Positions 26,754 through 36,300 are shown, counted from the first letter of the stretch. The stretch is 64,000 nt of DNA from Emcibacter sp048269205 (GCF_048269205.1 NZ_JBLXJC010000001.1:434001-498000), one strand, 5' to 3'. Program-made: numbers and translations. Notes: a model not told the origin generated them from the letters alone.

Positions 26754-27760
26754 GATTTATCCTCTTCGCTTGTGTCCATATTCTGAGCCAGAAACGCCTT
26801 CAGGTCAATATCCGGCCGGGCGCCCAGATGGCTGATCACCTCGCTGGCGATAAGATTTCCCATGCTGCCGCAAGTGGCAAGGTCCTTGCCGGATACATGG
26901 CCATGCAGGAAACCGGCGGCAAACAGATCGCCGGCACCCGTGGTGTCCACCAGATTGCTGACGTGCCTGCCGCTGACCTCGATGGTTTCGCCATTGACAG
27001 TAACAATACAGCCTGCGGCGCCCCGGGTGATGGCGGCGATCTCGCAATGCTCCTTGACGGCTTCAAGCGCGCTGTTCAGATCACGGGTATCAAACAGCAT
27101 CAGGAGCTCTTCCTCGTTGGCGAACAGGATGTCTATATCCTCTCTGGTCAGGGACAGGAATTCTTCCCTGTGGCGATCCACACAGAATGGGTCCGACAGG
27201 CTGAGCGATGTTTTTTGTCCCGCTTCGTGAGCAATGGCAATGGCCTTGCGGAAGGCTTTCTTGGCTTCTTCCGGGTCCCACAGGTAGCCTTCCAGATAGG
27301 TAATAGAGGCATTTCTGACGGTCTCTTCATCGATATCTTTTTCCGTCAGGTTGACGCAGGCCCCCAGATAGGTGCACATGGTCCGTTCCGCATCGGGGGT
27401 TACCAGCACCTGGCACAGTGCCGTTGCCGGGCCTTCCACTGCGTTGGGGGTGGGAAAATGCGCTCCGAGCGCGGTAATGTCGTGGCGGAAAATCCGGCCC
27501 AGCTGATCGTCGCGGACCTTGCCGATAAAGGCTGTTTTACTGCCCAGGGAGGCAAGACCCGCCACCGTGTTTGCGGCTGATCCGCCAGAGCATTCAATGG
27601 CCTGGCCCAGTGTGGCGTATAGCTTGGCGGCGTCTGCCTCGTCAAATAGCTGCATGCTGCCTTTGGCAAGCTTGCGCTCTGCCAGAAAACTGTCCTCCAC
27701 ATGGGTGAGGATATCCACAATGGCATTGCCGATGCCAACCACGTCATATTTCTGTGTCAT
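26750..27760 (-). CDS. PfkB-family carbohydrate/adenosine kinase
   Basis: This 336-residue ribokinase-fold enzyme most resembles the alphaproteobacterial adenosine-kinase group, which phosphorylates adenosine to AMP. I start at MTQKYDVVGIGNA, which fits the family N-terminus better than the 19-residue longer frame. The first PfkB signature is GGSAANTVAGLASLG near residue 55. The second is DTTGAGDLFAAGFL near 275, with the catalytic aspartate in GAGD. Substrate choice cannot be fixed from sequence. The gene continues directly into the secreted-protein gene. Confidence 0.85.
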   Translation of the reverse strand: MTQKYDVVGIGNAIVDILTHVEDSFLAERKLAKGSMQLFDEADAAKLYATLGQAIECSGGSAANTVAGLASLGSKTAFIGKVRDDQLGRIFRHDITALGAHFPTPNAVEGPATALCQVLVTPDAERTMCTYLGACVNLTEKDIDEETVRNASITYLEGYLWDPEEAKKAFRKAIAIAHEAGQKTSLSLSDPFCVDRHREEFLSLTREDIDILFANEEELLMLFDTRDLNSALEAVKEHCEIAAITRGAAGCIVTVNGETIEVSGRHVSNLVDTTGAGDLFAAGFLHGHVSGKDLATCGSMGNLIASEVISHLGARPDIDLKAFLAQNMDTSEEDKS

Positions 27761-27926
27761 ATAAAACTCCTGCAGGTGCGCCGAGTATAGATATCTCGGA
27801 AGGGGGCGCAAGTTCATTGTTACCGGCCTGGATTTCGGTGCGGGGGGAAATCAGTCTTGCCTTTTTCTGAAAAATCCCCATATTTCTGGAGAGGGTATTT
27901 AGGGGCAAAGAAGGAAGAGCAAACAA

Positions 27927-28685
27927 GTGAACCATCTGGTGACCTCCATTGAACGGACCCTTGCACAGATTTTCGATCCTGCATTTCTACGTGTTTTCAT
28001 TCTGGGGATGATATCCACTCTTGTGGCGCTGGCCGTGGCTTTTTTTCTTGCCGGGGCGCTGAAGGGGCAGATTCCCTACCTTGATTTTGACTGGGGATGG
28101 CTCCAGGCTTTGTTTGATGTGGCGTTCGGTTTTGTCCTGGCCTGGCTTGCCGCCCTGTTCTTTGTACCCATCTCCACCATATTCGTCTCCATCTTTCTGG
28201 ATGATGTGGTCGATGCAGTGGAAAACAAATATTATCCGTCACACCGGGCCGGAAAGCGGCTGGGCCTCTGGCATCTCTGTTATCTGGCCCTCCGGCTATC
28301 CTTTTATATCATTCTCCTCAATATCCTGGCTGTGCCGTTTTACATCATCTTTTTCTGGACCGGCATTGGTCCGCTGATTATCTTTTACCTGCTGAACGGC
28401 TATCTTCTGGGCTGGGGGTACTATGAGATGGTGGCGGTGCGTCACTTGGGAGTAAAGGAAGCCGGTGATCACCGGAAATCCATTCGTGGGTATGTTCTGT
28501 TTGCAGGGCTCGGGATCACGATTCTGTTTACCATACCCATTGTCAATCTGGCAGCACCCATCCTGGCGGCAGCGATCATGTGCCACGTCTTTCATCTCAC
28601 TGTACGCGACCGGCAGGCAAATGGACATATGTTTGCGCAGGAATATGGCCGCGGCGGCGAAGAACGGGAACTGAACGACATATGA
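27927..28685 (+). CDS. EI24-domain (CysZ/Etoposide-induced 2.4-like) membrane protein
   Basis: This 252-residue protein is an inner-membrane protein with about four long hydrophobic regions: residues 22-42, 62-95, 125-165 and 192-225. It has the family signature FLDDVVDAVENKYYP and the LNGYLLGWGYYEMVAVRHL segment. It resembles EI24/CysZ-like proteins; CysZ takes up sulfate, but this branch has no proven substrate. It starts at GTG with AAGGAAGAG upstream. It is coupled by a 4-bp overlap to the lipoprotein gene. Confidence 0.82.
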   Translation: MNHLVTSIERTLAQIFDPAFLRVFILGMISTLVALAVAFFLAGALKGQIPYLDFDWGWLQALFDVAFGFVLAWLAALFFVPISTIFVSIFLDDVVDAVENKYYPSHRAGKRLGLWHLCYLALRLSFYIILLNILAVPFYIIFFWTGIGPLIIFYLLNGYLLGWGYYEMVAVRHLGVKEAGDHRKSIRGYVLFAGLGITILFTIPIVNLAAPILAAAIMCHVFHLTVRDRQANGHMFAQEYGRGGEERELNDI

Positions 28686-29218
28686 AGAAAAATATTCTAC
28701 TGGCGCTCACTGTGTTGCTGATATCCGGATGTGGCGGAGCCGGGGGTAATCCACCGGTCACAGATGTCTCGCAGGCTGAAGCAACAGCAACGCCGGAAAC
28801 GGCGACGAAAGAGGCTGCCATGCCTGAGCCTGAACCCCTGTTCAGGGTGGAAAATATCATCGGCCTGTCGCCGCAAACCGTGGAGGAAATTCTGGGACCG
28901 GCGGAAATCGCGCGCCGGGAAAAGGACGCCAGGGTCTGGATGTACAAGAACGCCGACTGCGTCATTCATCTGTATTTTTATGAAAATGAGCTTGGCGATA
29001 TGACCCTGGACTATGTGGACAGTCTGGCGGCGGACCTGACAGCGCCCAATCCGACCGTTTCGGCCGATGCCTGCCTTGACAGTTTCGTCAAGGACGACGG
29101 GGCAACGCCGGCGCTTTCATCCGGGGCGGAAACACCGGATGAAGAAGCTGTCAGTCATCAAGAACCGTCTTTGCCTTATAGCGACACAGATCCTCAACCG
29201 GGCACACCGGACAATTAG
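28682..29218 (+). CDS. Putative lipoprotein
   Basis: This 178-residue protein has a type-II signal peptide with lipobox LISGC, so the mature N-terminal cysteine would be lipid-modified. The middle part (LSPQTVEEILGPAEIARREKD, then WMYKNADCVIHLYFYE) looks like a small BamE/SmpA-like alpha-beta domain, as judged by its G-x-P-x3-R pattern. That is inference. The C-terminal 40 residues are Pro/Asp/Glu-rich. Start overlaps the EI24 gene by 4 bp. Its 3' end overlaps the convergent nth gene by 68 bp. Confidence 0.8.
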   Translation: MKKNILLALTVLLISGCGGAGGNPPVTDVSQAEATATPETATKEAAMPEPEPLFRVENIIGLSPQTVEEILGPAEIARREKDARVWMYKNADCVIHLYFYENELGDMTLDYVDSLAADLTAPNPTVSADACLDSFVKDDGATPALSSGAETPDEEAVSHQEPSLPYSDTDPQPGTPDN

Positions 29219-29792
29219 GTTTCCGGGCCTTGCAGATATAGCGCCCGTGCAGGATCAGCCAGTGATGGGCATGCAGCGCAAATTCTTTCGGGATGATCTT
29301 TTCCAGCTTTTTTTCCACGGCCAGCGGGGTTTTACCCGGAGCAAGACCGGTGCGGTTGCACACCCGGAACAGATGGGTATCCACGGCAATTGTCGGCTGT
29401 CCAAAGGCAATGTTGAGGACTACGTTGGCGGTTTTGCGTCCCACACCGGGCAGCTTTTCCAGTTCTTCGCGTTCCTGGGGGACAACGCCATCATATTCAT
29501 CCACCAGAAGCCGGGCCGCCTTGATCACATTGGCGGCCTTTGAATTATAGAGGCCGATGGTTTTGATATGCTCTTTCAACCCCTCTTCCCCCAGCTCAAG
29601 CATGTCCTGAGGGGTGGAAATGATCTTGAACAGGTCCTTTGTGGCCTTGTTGACCCCCACATCGGTGGACTGGGCGGACAGGGCGACGGCCACTAGCAGG
29701 GTATAGGGATTGGTGTAGTTCAGTTCCCCCTTCGGCTCCGGATCCCTTTCCTGCAGGCGGGAGAAAAACTCGTAGACATCCTGTTTTTTCAT
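29151..29792 (-). CDS. nth: Endonuclease III
   Basis: Nth is the base-excision-repair glycosylase/AP lyase for oxidised pyrimidines. I start at MKKQDVYEFF, giving 213 residues, the normal size. The helix-hairpin-helix LPGVGRKTANVVL contains the catalytic lysine, and the catalytic aspartate is in IAVDTHLFRV. The C-terminal [4Fe-4S] cluster has the exact C-x6-C-x2-C-x5-C spacing (CKARKPNCPVCPVEDLC). DUF2244 is divergent, the usual alphaproteobacterial arrangement. Confidence 0.98.
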   Translation of the reverse strand: MKKQDVYEFFSRLQERDPEPKGELNYTNPYTLLVAVALSAQSTDVGVNKATKDLFKIISTPQDMLELGEEGLKEHIKTIGLYNSKAANVIKAARLLVDEYDGVVPQEREELEKLPGVGRKTANVVLNIAFGQPTIAVDTHLFRVCNRTGLAPGKTPLAVEKKLEKIIPKEFALHAHHWLILHGRYICKARKPNCPVCPVEDLCRYKAKTVLDD

Positions 29793-29865
29793 TGTTTCTA
29801 GGTCCTTTTTCCGGCCGGATATTAACGGGCTTGGTTGCACAAGGGAAGGGGGCTATACTGGAATA

Positions 29866-30375
29866 ATGCAGGAAAGTACTGACAAAATCTGGTTTGACGC
29901 CACACTCTATCCGCATCGGTCGTTAAGTCCCAGGGGATTTGTGATCCTCATGACGCTTATCTGCCTGGTCAGTTTTGCAATCGGTCTGGTTTTTTACCTG
30001 CGCGGCGCCTGGCCCATTTTTGGCTTCATGGGGCTGGACGTCCTGCTGATCTATGCCGCCTTCAAACTCAATTACCGGTCAGGCAGACTGGTAGAGACAA
30101 TCTCTCTGGTTGGTGATGAACTGATTATCCGGCGCATTGATCACAAGGGGGAAGAACAAGCCTGGTCTTTCAATCCCTATTGGGTTCAGGTGGCTCTGGA
30201 ATACCGGAAAAAGGATCCGAAGGCCTGGCGCCAGCGTCACTTGCTGATTTCCTCTCATGGGCAGGGGCTGTTCGTGGGCGAATTTCTGACCGAGGAAGAG
30301 CGTGAGGAAGTAAACCAGGACCTGGCGGGTGCGTTGTGGCGGTATAAAAGCAGTGAACCTCCTGCCGCCATCTGA
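29866..30375 (+). CDS. DUF2244 membrane protein
   Basis: This 169-residue protein matches DUF2244. An N-terminal DATLYPHRSLSPRGF is followed by two adjacent transmembrane helices (about residues 24-44 and 48-68). A cytoplasmic domain follows with RRIDHKGEEQAWSFNPYWV and a C-terminal EFLTEEEREEVNQDL. The function is unknown. It is divergent from nth with 73 bp between starts, a conserved pair in alphaproteobacteria. Confidence 0.85.
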   Translation: MQESTDKIWFDATLYPHRSLSPRGFVILMTLICLVSFAIGLVFYLRGAWPIFGFMGLDVLLIYAAFKLNYRSGRLVETISLVGDELIIRRIDHKGEEQAWSFNPYWVQVALEYRKKDPKAWRQRHLLISSHGQGLFVGEFLTEEEREEVNQDLAGALWRYKSSEPPAAI

Positions 30376-30491
30376 ACACATCCGGTATTTCATAATAGTT
30401 CAACAAAACTCCATTACATGAAAACAGAAATTTATCATTTCTGATCGGCTGATTGTGGCTGGTCGGGAATTTGTACAATTAAGGACTTTGA

Positions 30492-31985
30492 ATGAACCTG
30501 CTGAAAAAAATTGATGGAAGCATTTTCCGTCTTTCCTGTGCTGCCTTACTCACCCTGTCTGTTGCGGCCTGCGCGCCCGATAAACAGATCACAGAGACGC
30601 CGCTGGTTCCTGTCAAACCGAAAAACGTTATCCTGTTTATCGGCGACGGCATGGGAATCAGTACGGTGACGGCTATTCGGATCTATGAGGGTCAGTTGCG
30701 TGGCCAGAGCGGGGAGGAAAACATCCTGAGCTGGGAGGCTTTTCCCCGGGTTGCCCTGTCCAAGACCTATAATACTAATCAGCAGGTGCCGGATAGCGCC
30801 GGTACGGCCACTGCCATGTATACCGGTATCAAGACCAAGGCCGGTGTGTTGGGTGTGGGACCGGATGTGATCAGAGCCGACTGTGCCTCAACTCCTGGAA
30901 CAGAACTTCCCACCATTCTTGAGCTGGCAGAAGAGAAGGGGTTGTCTACAGGGATTGTAACCACGGCCCGGCTGACCCATGCCACCCCTGGGGCCGCTTA
31001 TGCCCATATTTCCGAGCGGGACTGGGAAGCGGACAGCGACCTGAGCGACGAAGCCCGGCAAAACGGATGCAAGGATATTGCCCGGCAGTTTGTTGACTTT
31101 AATAAAGGCAACGGCATAGAGGTTGCTCTTGGCGGCGGCCGGCGCAATTTCATTCCGGCGACCATGCCCGATCCGGAGTATGGTGACCAATCCGGTGAAC
31201 GTCATGACGGACGTGACTTGACCCGGGAGTGGCAGGCAAAACATCCGGAAGGAGCCTATGTCTGGAATGCGGAGCAGTTTGCCGCTATTGATCCGGTAAA
31301 AACCGACCGGCTTCTGGGATTGTTCGAGCCTGCGCACATGCAATATGACTATGACCGTCGGCAGGACGGTTCCCGTGAACCCTCACTGGCGGAAATGACT
31401 GAAAAAGCCGTAAAGATGCTGTCAAAGAATGACAAGGGGTTCTTCCTGATGGTGGAGGCCGGACGTATCGACCACGGTCATCATGAGGGTCGGGCGGCGA
31501 TGGCGCTGACCGATGGCGTGGCTTTGCACGAGGCCGTAAAAATGGCCGATAGTCTGACCGATGACGGGGATACCCTGATCATTGTCACAGCGGATCATAG
31601 TCATACCTTTGTCATGGCCGGTTATCCGACCCGGGGCAATCCGATCCTGGGCAAGGTCATCGGCAATGACGATCACGGTAATCCGGCAAAAAGCTACAGC
31701 CTGATGGAAGACGGCAAACCCTATACCACCCTGGGCTATCAGAACGGCCCGGGCGGCATCTGGCCGACGGACGATCATCATTATGACCGCAAGGACCTGA
31801 CACAGGTGGATACAACGGATCCTGAGTTTCACCAACAGGCCCTGCTGCCGCGCAAGAGCGAGACCCACGGCGGCGAAGATGTGGCCATCTATGCCAAGGG
31901 CGCCGGATCGGAACTTATCGGCGGCGTGATGGAGCAGAACCTGATCTTTGATGCCCTGAAACAGGTTCTGCCGTCAGAACAATAG
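30492..31985 (+). CDS. PhoA-type alkaline phosphatase, probable lipoprotein
   Basis: This 497-residue protein hydrolyses phosphate monoesters outside the inner membrane. All main alkaline phosphatase motifs are present: metal-binding IGDGMG near residue 52, nucleophile serine in VPDSAGTATAMYTG near 100, and zinc ligands in GRIDHGHHEGRA (about 325) and ITADHSHT (about 365). The N-terminus ends in SVAAC, a plausible lipobox, so the enzyme may be lipid-anchored rather than freely periplasmic. It is transcribed alone, convergent with dapB 15 bp away. Confidence 0.93.
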   Translation: MNLLKKIDGSIFRLSCAALLTLSVAACAPDKQITETPLVPVKPKNVILFIGDGMGISTVTAIRIYEGQLRGQSGEENILSWEAFPRVALSKTYNTNQQVPDSAGTATAMYTGIKTKAGVLGVGPDVIRADCASTPGTELPTILELAEEKGLSTGIVTTARLTHATPGAAYAHISERDWEADSDLSDEARQNGCKDIARQFVDFNKGNGIEVALGGGRRNFIPATMPDPEYGDQSGERHDGRDLTREWQAKHPEGAYVWNAEQFAAIDPVKTDRLLGLFEPAHMQYDYDRRQDGSREPSLAEMTEKAVKMLSKNDKGFFLMVEAGRIDHGHHEGRAAMALTDGVALHEAVKMADSLTDDGDTLIIVTADHSHTFVMAGYPTRGNPILGKVIGNDDHGNPAKSYSLMEDGKPYTTLGYQNGPGGIWPTDDHHYDRKDLTQVDTTDPEFHQQALLPRKSETHGGEDVAIYAKGAGSELIGGVMEQNLIFDALKQVLPSEQ

Positions 31986-32000
31986 GATGATGGTCCGGGG

Positions 32001-32816
32001 CTAGCCCTTGGGCAGTCCCAGCACATCGAACATGTCATAGAGGCCGGCCTGGTGGCCAAAGGACCAGAGCGCGGCCTTCAGGGCCCCGCGGGCGAAGATG
32101 GCCCGGTCCGTGGCCTTGTGGGTGAGCTCCACACGTTCATCATAGGCATTAAAGCTGACGGTATGTTCGCCGGCCACATTGCCGCCGCGTAACACCGCAA
32201 AACCAATATCACCGCGCTTGCGTTCGCCGGTAATGCCGTCGCGCACCTTGTCGGTCACATCTTCCAGCCTTACACCGCGTCCCTGTGCCGCCGCCCTGCC
32301 GAGGCTCAGGGCCGTACCGCTGGGGGCATCCACCTTATGCCGGTGATGCATTTCCAGGACTTCGATATCAAAATCCTCGTCCAAGAGGCTTGCCGCCTGC
32401 CGGGTCAGGTAAAACAGCAGATTGACACCGAGCGAGAAGTTGGAGGCATAGACCACCGGGACGACTTCGGCAGCGGTGTTAATGGCCCGTTCGTCTTTCT
32501 CTGTCAGCCCGGTGGTGCCAATGATGTGGGCGGTATTGTATTTTTCCGCATAGGAACAATGCAGCCGGGTCGCGGTCGGGCAGGTGAAATCAATCACGAC
32601 ATCAGAAATCTCGAACAGCTTTTCCGCATTGTCGGTGACCTTGAGGCCGCTTTCCTCGCCAGTTGCGGGATGGCGGATGGGGCTGCCGACAAGCGGGCTG
32701 TCATGGCGTTCAGTACCGCCGCTTAAGGTCGCGGCCTTATTATCCAGCACTTCCCGGACCAGCGCCTGTCCCATGCGTCCGCCACACCCGACAATTCCGA
32801 TTCTGATCTCTGACAT
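32001..32816 (-). CDS. dapB: 4-hydroxy-tetrahydrodipicolinate reductase
   Basis: DapB reduces 4-hydroxy-tetrahydrodipicolinate with NAD(P)H in lysine and diaminopimelate synthesis. The 271-residue protein starts with the Rossmann loop GIVGCGGRMGQAL and has the nucleotide contact IIGTTGL. The catalytic motif EMHHRHKVDAPSGTAL is near residues 157-172. It faces the alkaline phosphatase gene tail to tail and is divergent from the cupin gene. No unusual feature is seen. Confidence 0.97.
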   Translation of the reverse strand: MSEIRIGIVGCGGRMGQALVREVLDNKAATLSGGTERHDSPLVGSPIRHPATGEESGLKVTDNAEKLFEISDVVIDFTCPTATRLHCSYAEKYNTAHIIGTTGLTEKDERAINTAAEVVPVVYASNFSLGVNLLFYLTRQAASLLDEDFDIEVLEMHHRHKVDAPSGTALSLGRAAAQGRGVRLEDVTDKVRDGITGERKRGDIGFAVLRGGNVAGEHTVSFNAYDERVELTHKATDRAIFARGALKAALWSFGHQAGLYDMFDVLGLPKG

Positions 32817-32907
32817 TTTCGTGATCCTGCCGTATTTATTTCTCTGCTATAGTGCCTGTCTTAAATGATCTTGGAGCCGTTGAAAAGAAATATCAGGAGT
32901 TGAGCCG

Positions 32908-33417
32908 ATGAGCGGGGATATGAAAAAAAGTACGAATATTGTTCACCGGGATGATCTGGACTGGCGGGAGGTGAGTAACGGGGGAAGAATACATCTCCTG
33001 GCCAAATCCTTTACCGTGCCTTCCGGCGCCCGGGAACTGGGCTGCTGCTTCAACCGCCTGCCGGCCGGGAAACGATCCTTTCCAGAGCATTATCACCTGG
33101 CCAATGAGGAGGCGATCTATATCCTGAAAGGCGAAGGCACGCTTCTTGGCAACGGCGGAGAGCAGATCGTTCGGGAAGGCAATTTCATTTCCCTGCCGCG
33201 GGGCGAAGACTATTCCCACCAGATGTATAACCACACCGATCAGGACCTGGAATATCTCTGCATGTCTACCATGAATGAGCCGGAGGTGGCTATTTATCCC
33301 AATAGCGGAAAAATGGGAGTCTTTTCTGGTCAGGCGCCGGGCGGCAATCCGGAAAATGTGGCTATCAGGTCAATTTTCTATCCCAATGAAACGGATTATT
33401 TCGATGGTGAGGACTGA
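32908..33417 (+). CDS. Single-domain cupin protein
   Basis: This 169-residue protein has one cupin_2 barrel. Motif 1 is HYHLANEEAIYILKGEG with the metal-binding His-x-His and glutamate, and motif 2 ends in GDY-like LPRGEDYSHQMYNH. The likely metal ligands are H-x-H, E and H. Function could be isomerase, dioxygenase or sensor; sequence alone does not decide. Its last 22 bases overlap the ccoS end on the other strand. Confidence 0.82.
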   Translation: MSGDMKKSTNIVHRDDLDWREVSNGGRIHLLAKSFTVPSGARELGCCFNRLPAGKRSFPEHYHLANEEAIYILKGEGTLLGNGGEQIVREGNFISLPRGEDYSHQMYNHTDQDLEYLCMSTMNEPEVAIYPNSGKMGVFSGQAPGGNPENVAIRSIFYPNETDYFDGED

Positions 33418-33590
33418 ACGTCCGGGATTTGACCCTCTTCCTTTTCCATCTCATCTTCCTCAAATAATGCGCGGTAGCTGGCCCCGTCCAGATCGTCATA
33501 CTGGCCGGTTCTGAGTGACCACAGAAAGGCGGCGAGACCGGCAAGGCCCATCAGCAGGGCAAGGGGAATCAGATAGATGATAATATCCAT
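33396..33590 (-). CDS. ccoS: cbb3-type cytochrome oxidase assembly protein CcoS
   Basis: CcoS is a short single-helix membrane protein needed to make active cbb3 oxidase in alphaproteobacteria. The 64 residues contain one N-terminal transmembrane helix (about residues 3-24), then the family segment FLWSLRTGQYDDLDGA and an acidic tail. It overlaps the ccoI stop by one base and is the last gene of the ccoGHIS unit. Confidence 0.93.
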   Translation of the reverse strand: MDIIIYLIPLALLMGLAGLAAFLWSLRTGQYDDLDGASYRALFEEDEMEKEEGQIPDVQSSPSK

Positions 33591-35797
33591 CAGGCCTCTC
33601 CCTTGCTGCTATAGAGTTTTGCCAGGTTCAGCCTGAGCGCATTCAACGTCACTACAATGCTGGACCCGGACATGGCCAGGGCCGCAATCAACGGGGTCAG
33701 GAAGCCAAGGGCAGCAAAGGGCACGGCCACCATATTATAGGCGGCGGCAAAGGCGAAATTGACGAAGACCAGGGTCCGGCTCTTGCGGGAAACCTGCAGC
33801 GCCCGGACCACAGTATCCAGCTTCTGGGACTGGAAGATGAAGTCGGCGGCATTCTGGCTAACATCGGCGGCGGAACTGGGGGAAATGGACACATAGGCTG
33901 CGGCCAGCGCCGGGGCGTCATTGAGGCCGTCACCCACCATCAGCGGTTTTTTGCCTTTGTCTTTCAGCTCTTCGAGAACCTTGATTTTGTCCTGCGGTTT
34001 GAAGGCGGCCTTCCAGTTGCCGATGCCGAGTTCGGCAGCCACTTCGCGGACCACATCTTCCCGGTCGCCGGACAGCAGGATCAGGTCCAGCCCGTCTTTT
34101 TTCATCCAGTCGCAGACCTCGACGGCATCCCGGCGCAGACGGTCACGGAAGGCGAGGAAAAGTGGTGCTTCCCCCTCGACGGCCAGCCAGAGCTCGCTGA
34201 AACGGGTATTGTCCAGGGCGTCATCAGGCACGTTGCACCATGTCCGGTTGCCGAGCCGCACTTCGCGGCCGTCAATGACCGCTTTCAGGCCCATGCCGGC
34301 TTCCTCATGCAGCGCACTGTCGGTGGCGATGGTGGGGATATTACGCTCGTGACAGGCAACAATCAGCGCCCGGCACAGGGGATGGCTCGAAGATTTGGCG
34401 AGGCTTGCCGCCAGTTCCAGCGTTGCCGGATCAAGATCATCCGCATTGGCCAGTTCCGGCTGGCCCAGCGTCAGGGTCCCGGTTTTATCAAACACCACTG
34501 TGTCCACTTCCGCCAGCCGCTCCAGCCCGTCGGCGGCCTTGACCAGAATACCTGACTTGAACAGCTGGTTGGAGGCCACCACCTGCACCACCGGCACGGC
34601 AAGGCCAAGCGCACAGGGGCAGGTGATGATCAGCACGGCAATGGCGGTGATCAGCGACTGTTCCCAGCCGACGCTGGAAAACAGCATCCAGCCAATGAAG
34701 GTAAACAGGGCCAGCAGGTGCACTGCCGGGGCATATATTTTCGCCGCCTTGTCGGCAAGGCGCACATATTTGGCCCGGCCCTGTTCGGCGGTTTCCATCA
34801 GGGTAATGATTTCATCCAGCAGGGTTTCGCCGCTCAGCGCGGTGATTTTCACGTCCAGCGCACCGTTCAGGTTCATGGTGCCGGCAAAGACTTCGGTGCC
34901 TTCCTCCGCCTTGACCGGCAGGGTTTCACCGGTCACCAGGCTGGTATCCACTTCCGAGACACCCTTCAGGATTACACCGTCCACCGGAATGCGGTCACCG
35001 GGCATGACCCGCACCATCTGGCCGGGACGCAGCATTTCAATGGGGCTTGTTTCGGTCTCCCCGTTCTCCAGCAACTGGGTTGCCGTATGGGGCCGGTAAG
35101 ACATCAGGTTCTGGGCCATGCCGCGGGCGTGATTGCGCATCTTGCGGTCCAGATAGCGGCCGATCAGCAGGAAAAACAGCAGCATCACCGCGGCATCATA
35201 ATAGGTGTGCATGGCCCCCTGCATGGTTTCCAGCAGGCTCATGGCGCAGGCCAGGATAACCGCCAGCGAGATGGGCACATCCATATTCAGGTTGCCCGCC
35301 TTGATGGCGCCCCAGGCAGATCGATAGAAGGGCAGTCCGGCATAGGCGGCGGCCGGTAGCACCAGCAGGGCGGAAATCCAGTGCATCAGAAGCCTGGTAC
35401 TTTCGGTCATGTCGGAGACATTGCCGGACCAGACCGAAACCGACAGCAGCATGACATTGGCGGAAACAAACCCGGCCACGGCCATGGAAATCAGCAATCT
35501 GCGGCTTTCCTTGTCATCGGCCATCAGTGACGGGTCATCCTTGAAGCGGAAAGCCCGGAAGCCGATATTCTTCAGGGTTTCGATGACTTGCTCGCTGCGG
35601 CCTGTTTCGTCCCTGGTTTCGGGCTGGTCGTCATTGGCCCATTGGATCGCAAGTCGCTGGGTTGTGAGATTCACCCGGGCATTGCGGATTGCCGGATTCT
35701 TTGCCAGCGTACCCTCGATTTCGCGGATACAGGACGGGCAATGCAGTCCCTCGACCACAAAATGTTCAATCTCCGGTGATTTCAGAGGTTCGGTCAT
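33590..35797 (-). CDS. ccoI: Copper-translocating P-type ATPase CcoI/FixI
   Basis: CcoI is a P1B ATPase that exports copper for assembly of cbb3 oxidase. The 735-residue protein starts with an HMA domain (GLHCPSCIREIE near residue 18). Eight transmembrane helices include the copper-binding TCPCALGLA. Phosphorylation loop DKTGTLT and the hinge GDGLNDAPAL are intact, and TGES appears as VTGETLPV. It lies between ccoH and ccoS with 1-bp overlaps, which distinguishes it from general CopA pumps. Confidence 0.95.
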   Translation of the reverse strand: MTEPLKSPEIEHFVVEGLHCPSCIREIEGTLAKNPAIRNARVNLTTQRLAIQWANDDQPETRDETGRSEQVIETLKNIGFRAFRFKDDPSLMADDKESRRLLISMAVAGFVSANVMLLSVSVWSGNVSDMTESTRLLMHWISALLVLPAAAYAGLPFYRSAWGAIKAGNLNMDVPISLAVILACAMSLLETMQGAMHTYYDAAVMLLFFLLIGRYLDRKMRNHARGMAQNLMSYRPHTATQLLENGETETSPIEMLRPGQMVRVMPGDRIPVDGVILKGVSEVDTSLVTGETLPVKAEEGTEVFAGTMNLNGALDVKITALSGETLLDEIITLMETAEQGRAKYVRLADKAAKIYAPAVHLLALFTFIGWMLFSSVGWEQSLITAIAVLIITCPCALGLAVPVVQVVASNQLFKSGILVKAADGLERLAEVDTVVFDKTGTLTLGQPELANADDLDPATLELAASLAKSSSHPLCRALIVACHERNIPTIATDSALHEEAGMGLKAVIDGREVRLGNRTWCNVPDDALDNTRFSELWLAVEGEAPLFLAFRDRLRRDAVEVCDWMKKDGLDLILLSGDREDVVREVAAELGIGNWKAAFKPQDKIKVLEELKDKGKKPLMVGDGLNDAPALAAAYVSISPSSAADVSQNAADFIFQSQKLDTVVRALQVSRKSRTLVFVNFAFAAAYNMVAVPFAALGFLTPLIAALAMSGSSIVVTLNALRLNLAKLYSSKGEA

Positions 35798-36300
35798 TAC
35801 TTGCTCACAATAATTCGATCCCTGAGAATATATTTAGTCTCATTATCGCTTTTTGCAATGGCGGTGATTTCCCACACGCCGGGTAACGGCAGGTCGACCG
35901 GGGCCTGATACAGGAAACTGCCGTCTTTTTCTGCCGTCAGCGGCAGGGTCATTTCGAAATCATATCCCTCGACTATGGGGCGGCGGAACTGCACCAGGAG
36001 AGTAGCCGGGGTTGCCGCATCATCCGGACGTAAAAGACTGATGCCCAGTGTGCTTCCCTTCTGTGTTTTGAAAGGAGAGGCAATATGAAGTTTCCAGCCG
36101 GACATCTTTTGCAGTCGGTCCTGCTCAATCTCTTCGTTGTAGGCCAGCCCTTTGCGATAGGCATTGTCGGTGGCCAGGCCGTTCCAGCTGTCCAGGGCTA
36201 TCCAGGCCATGACACCGTTGACGGCAAAGACAACCAGAAAAAATCCGATCAGCCAGATGAGGACGGTTTTGCCGGTAATTCGTTTTGGTGTGTCATGCAT
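35797..36300 (-). CDS. ccoH: cbb3 oxidase accessory protein CcoH/FixH
   Basis: FixH is a membrane-anchored assembly factor of cbb3 oxidase. The 167-residue protein has one helix (about residues 13-35) followed by the family segment WNGLATDNAYRKGLAYNEEIE. The periplasmic beta-rich domain contains VDLPLPGVWEITA near 135. One-base overlaps with ccoG upstream and ccoI downstream show an operon. Confidence 0.93.
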   Translation of the reverse strand: MHDTPKRITGKTVLIWLIGFFLVVFAVNGVMAWIALDSWNGLATDNAYRKGLAYNEEIEQDRLQKMSGWKLHIASPFKTQKGSTLGISLLRPDDAATPATLLVQFRRPIVEGYDFEMTLPLTAEKDGSFLYQAPVDLPLPGVWEITAIAKSDNETKYILRDRIIVSK

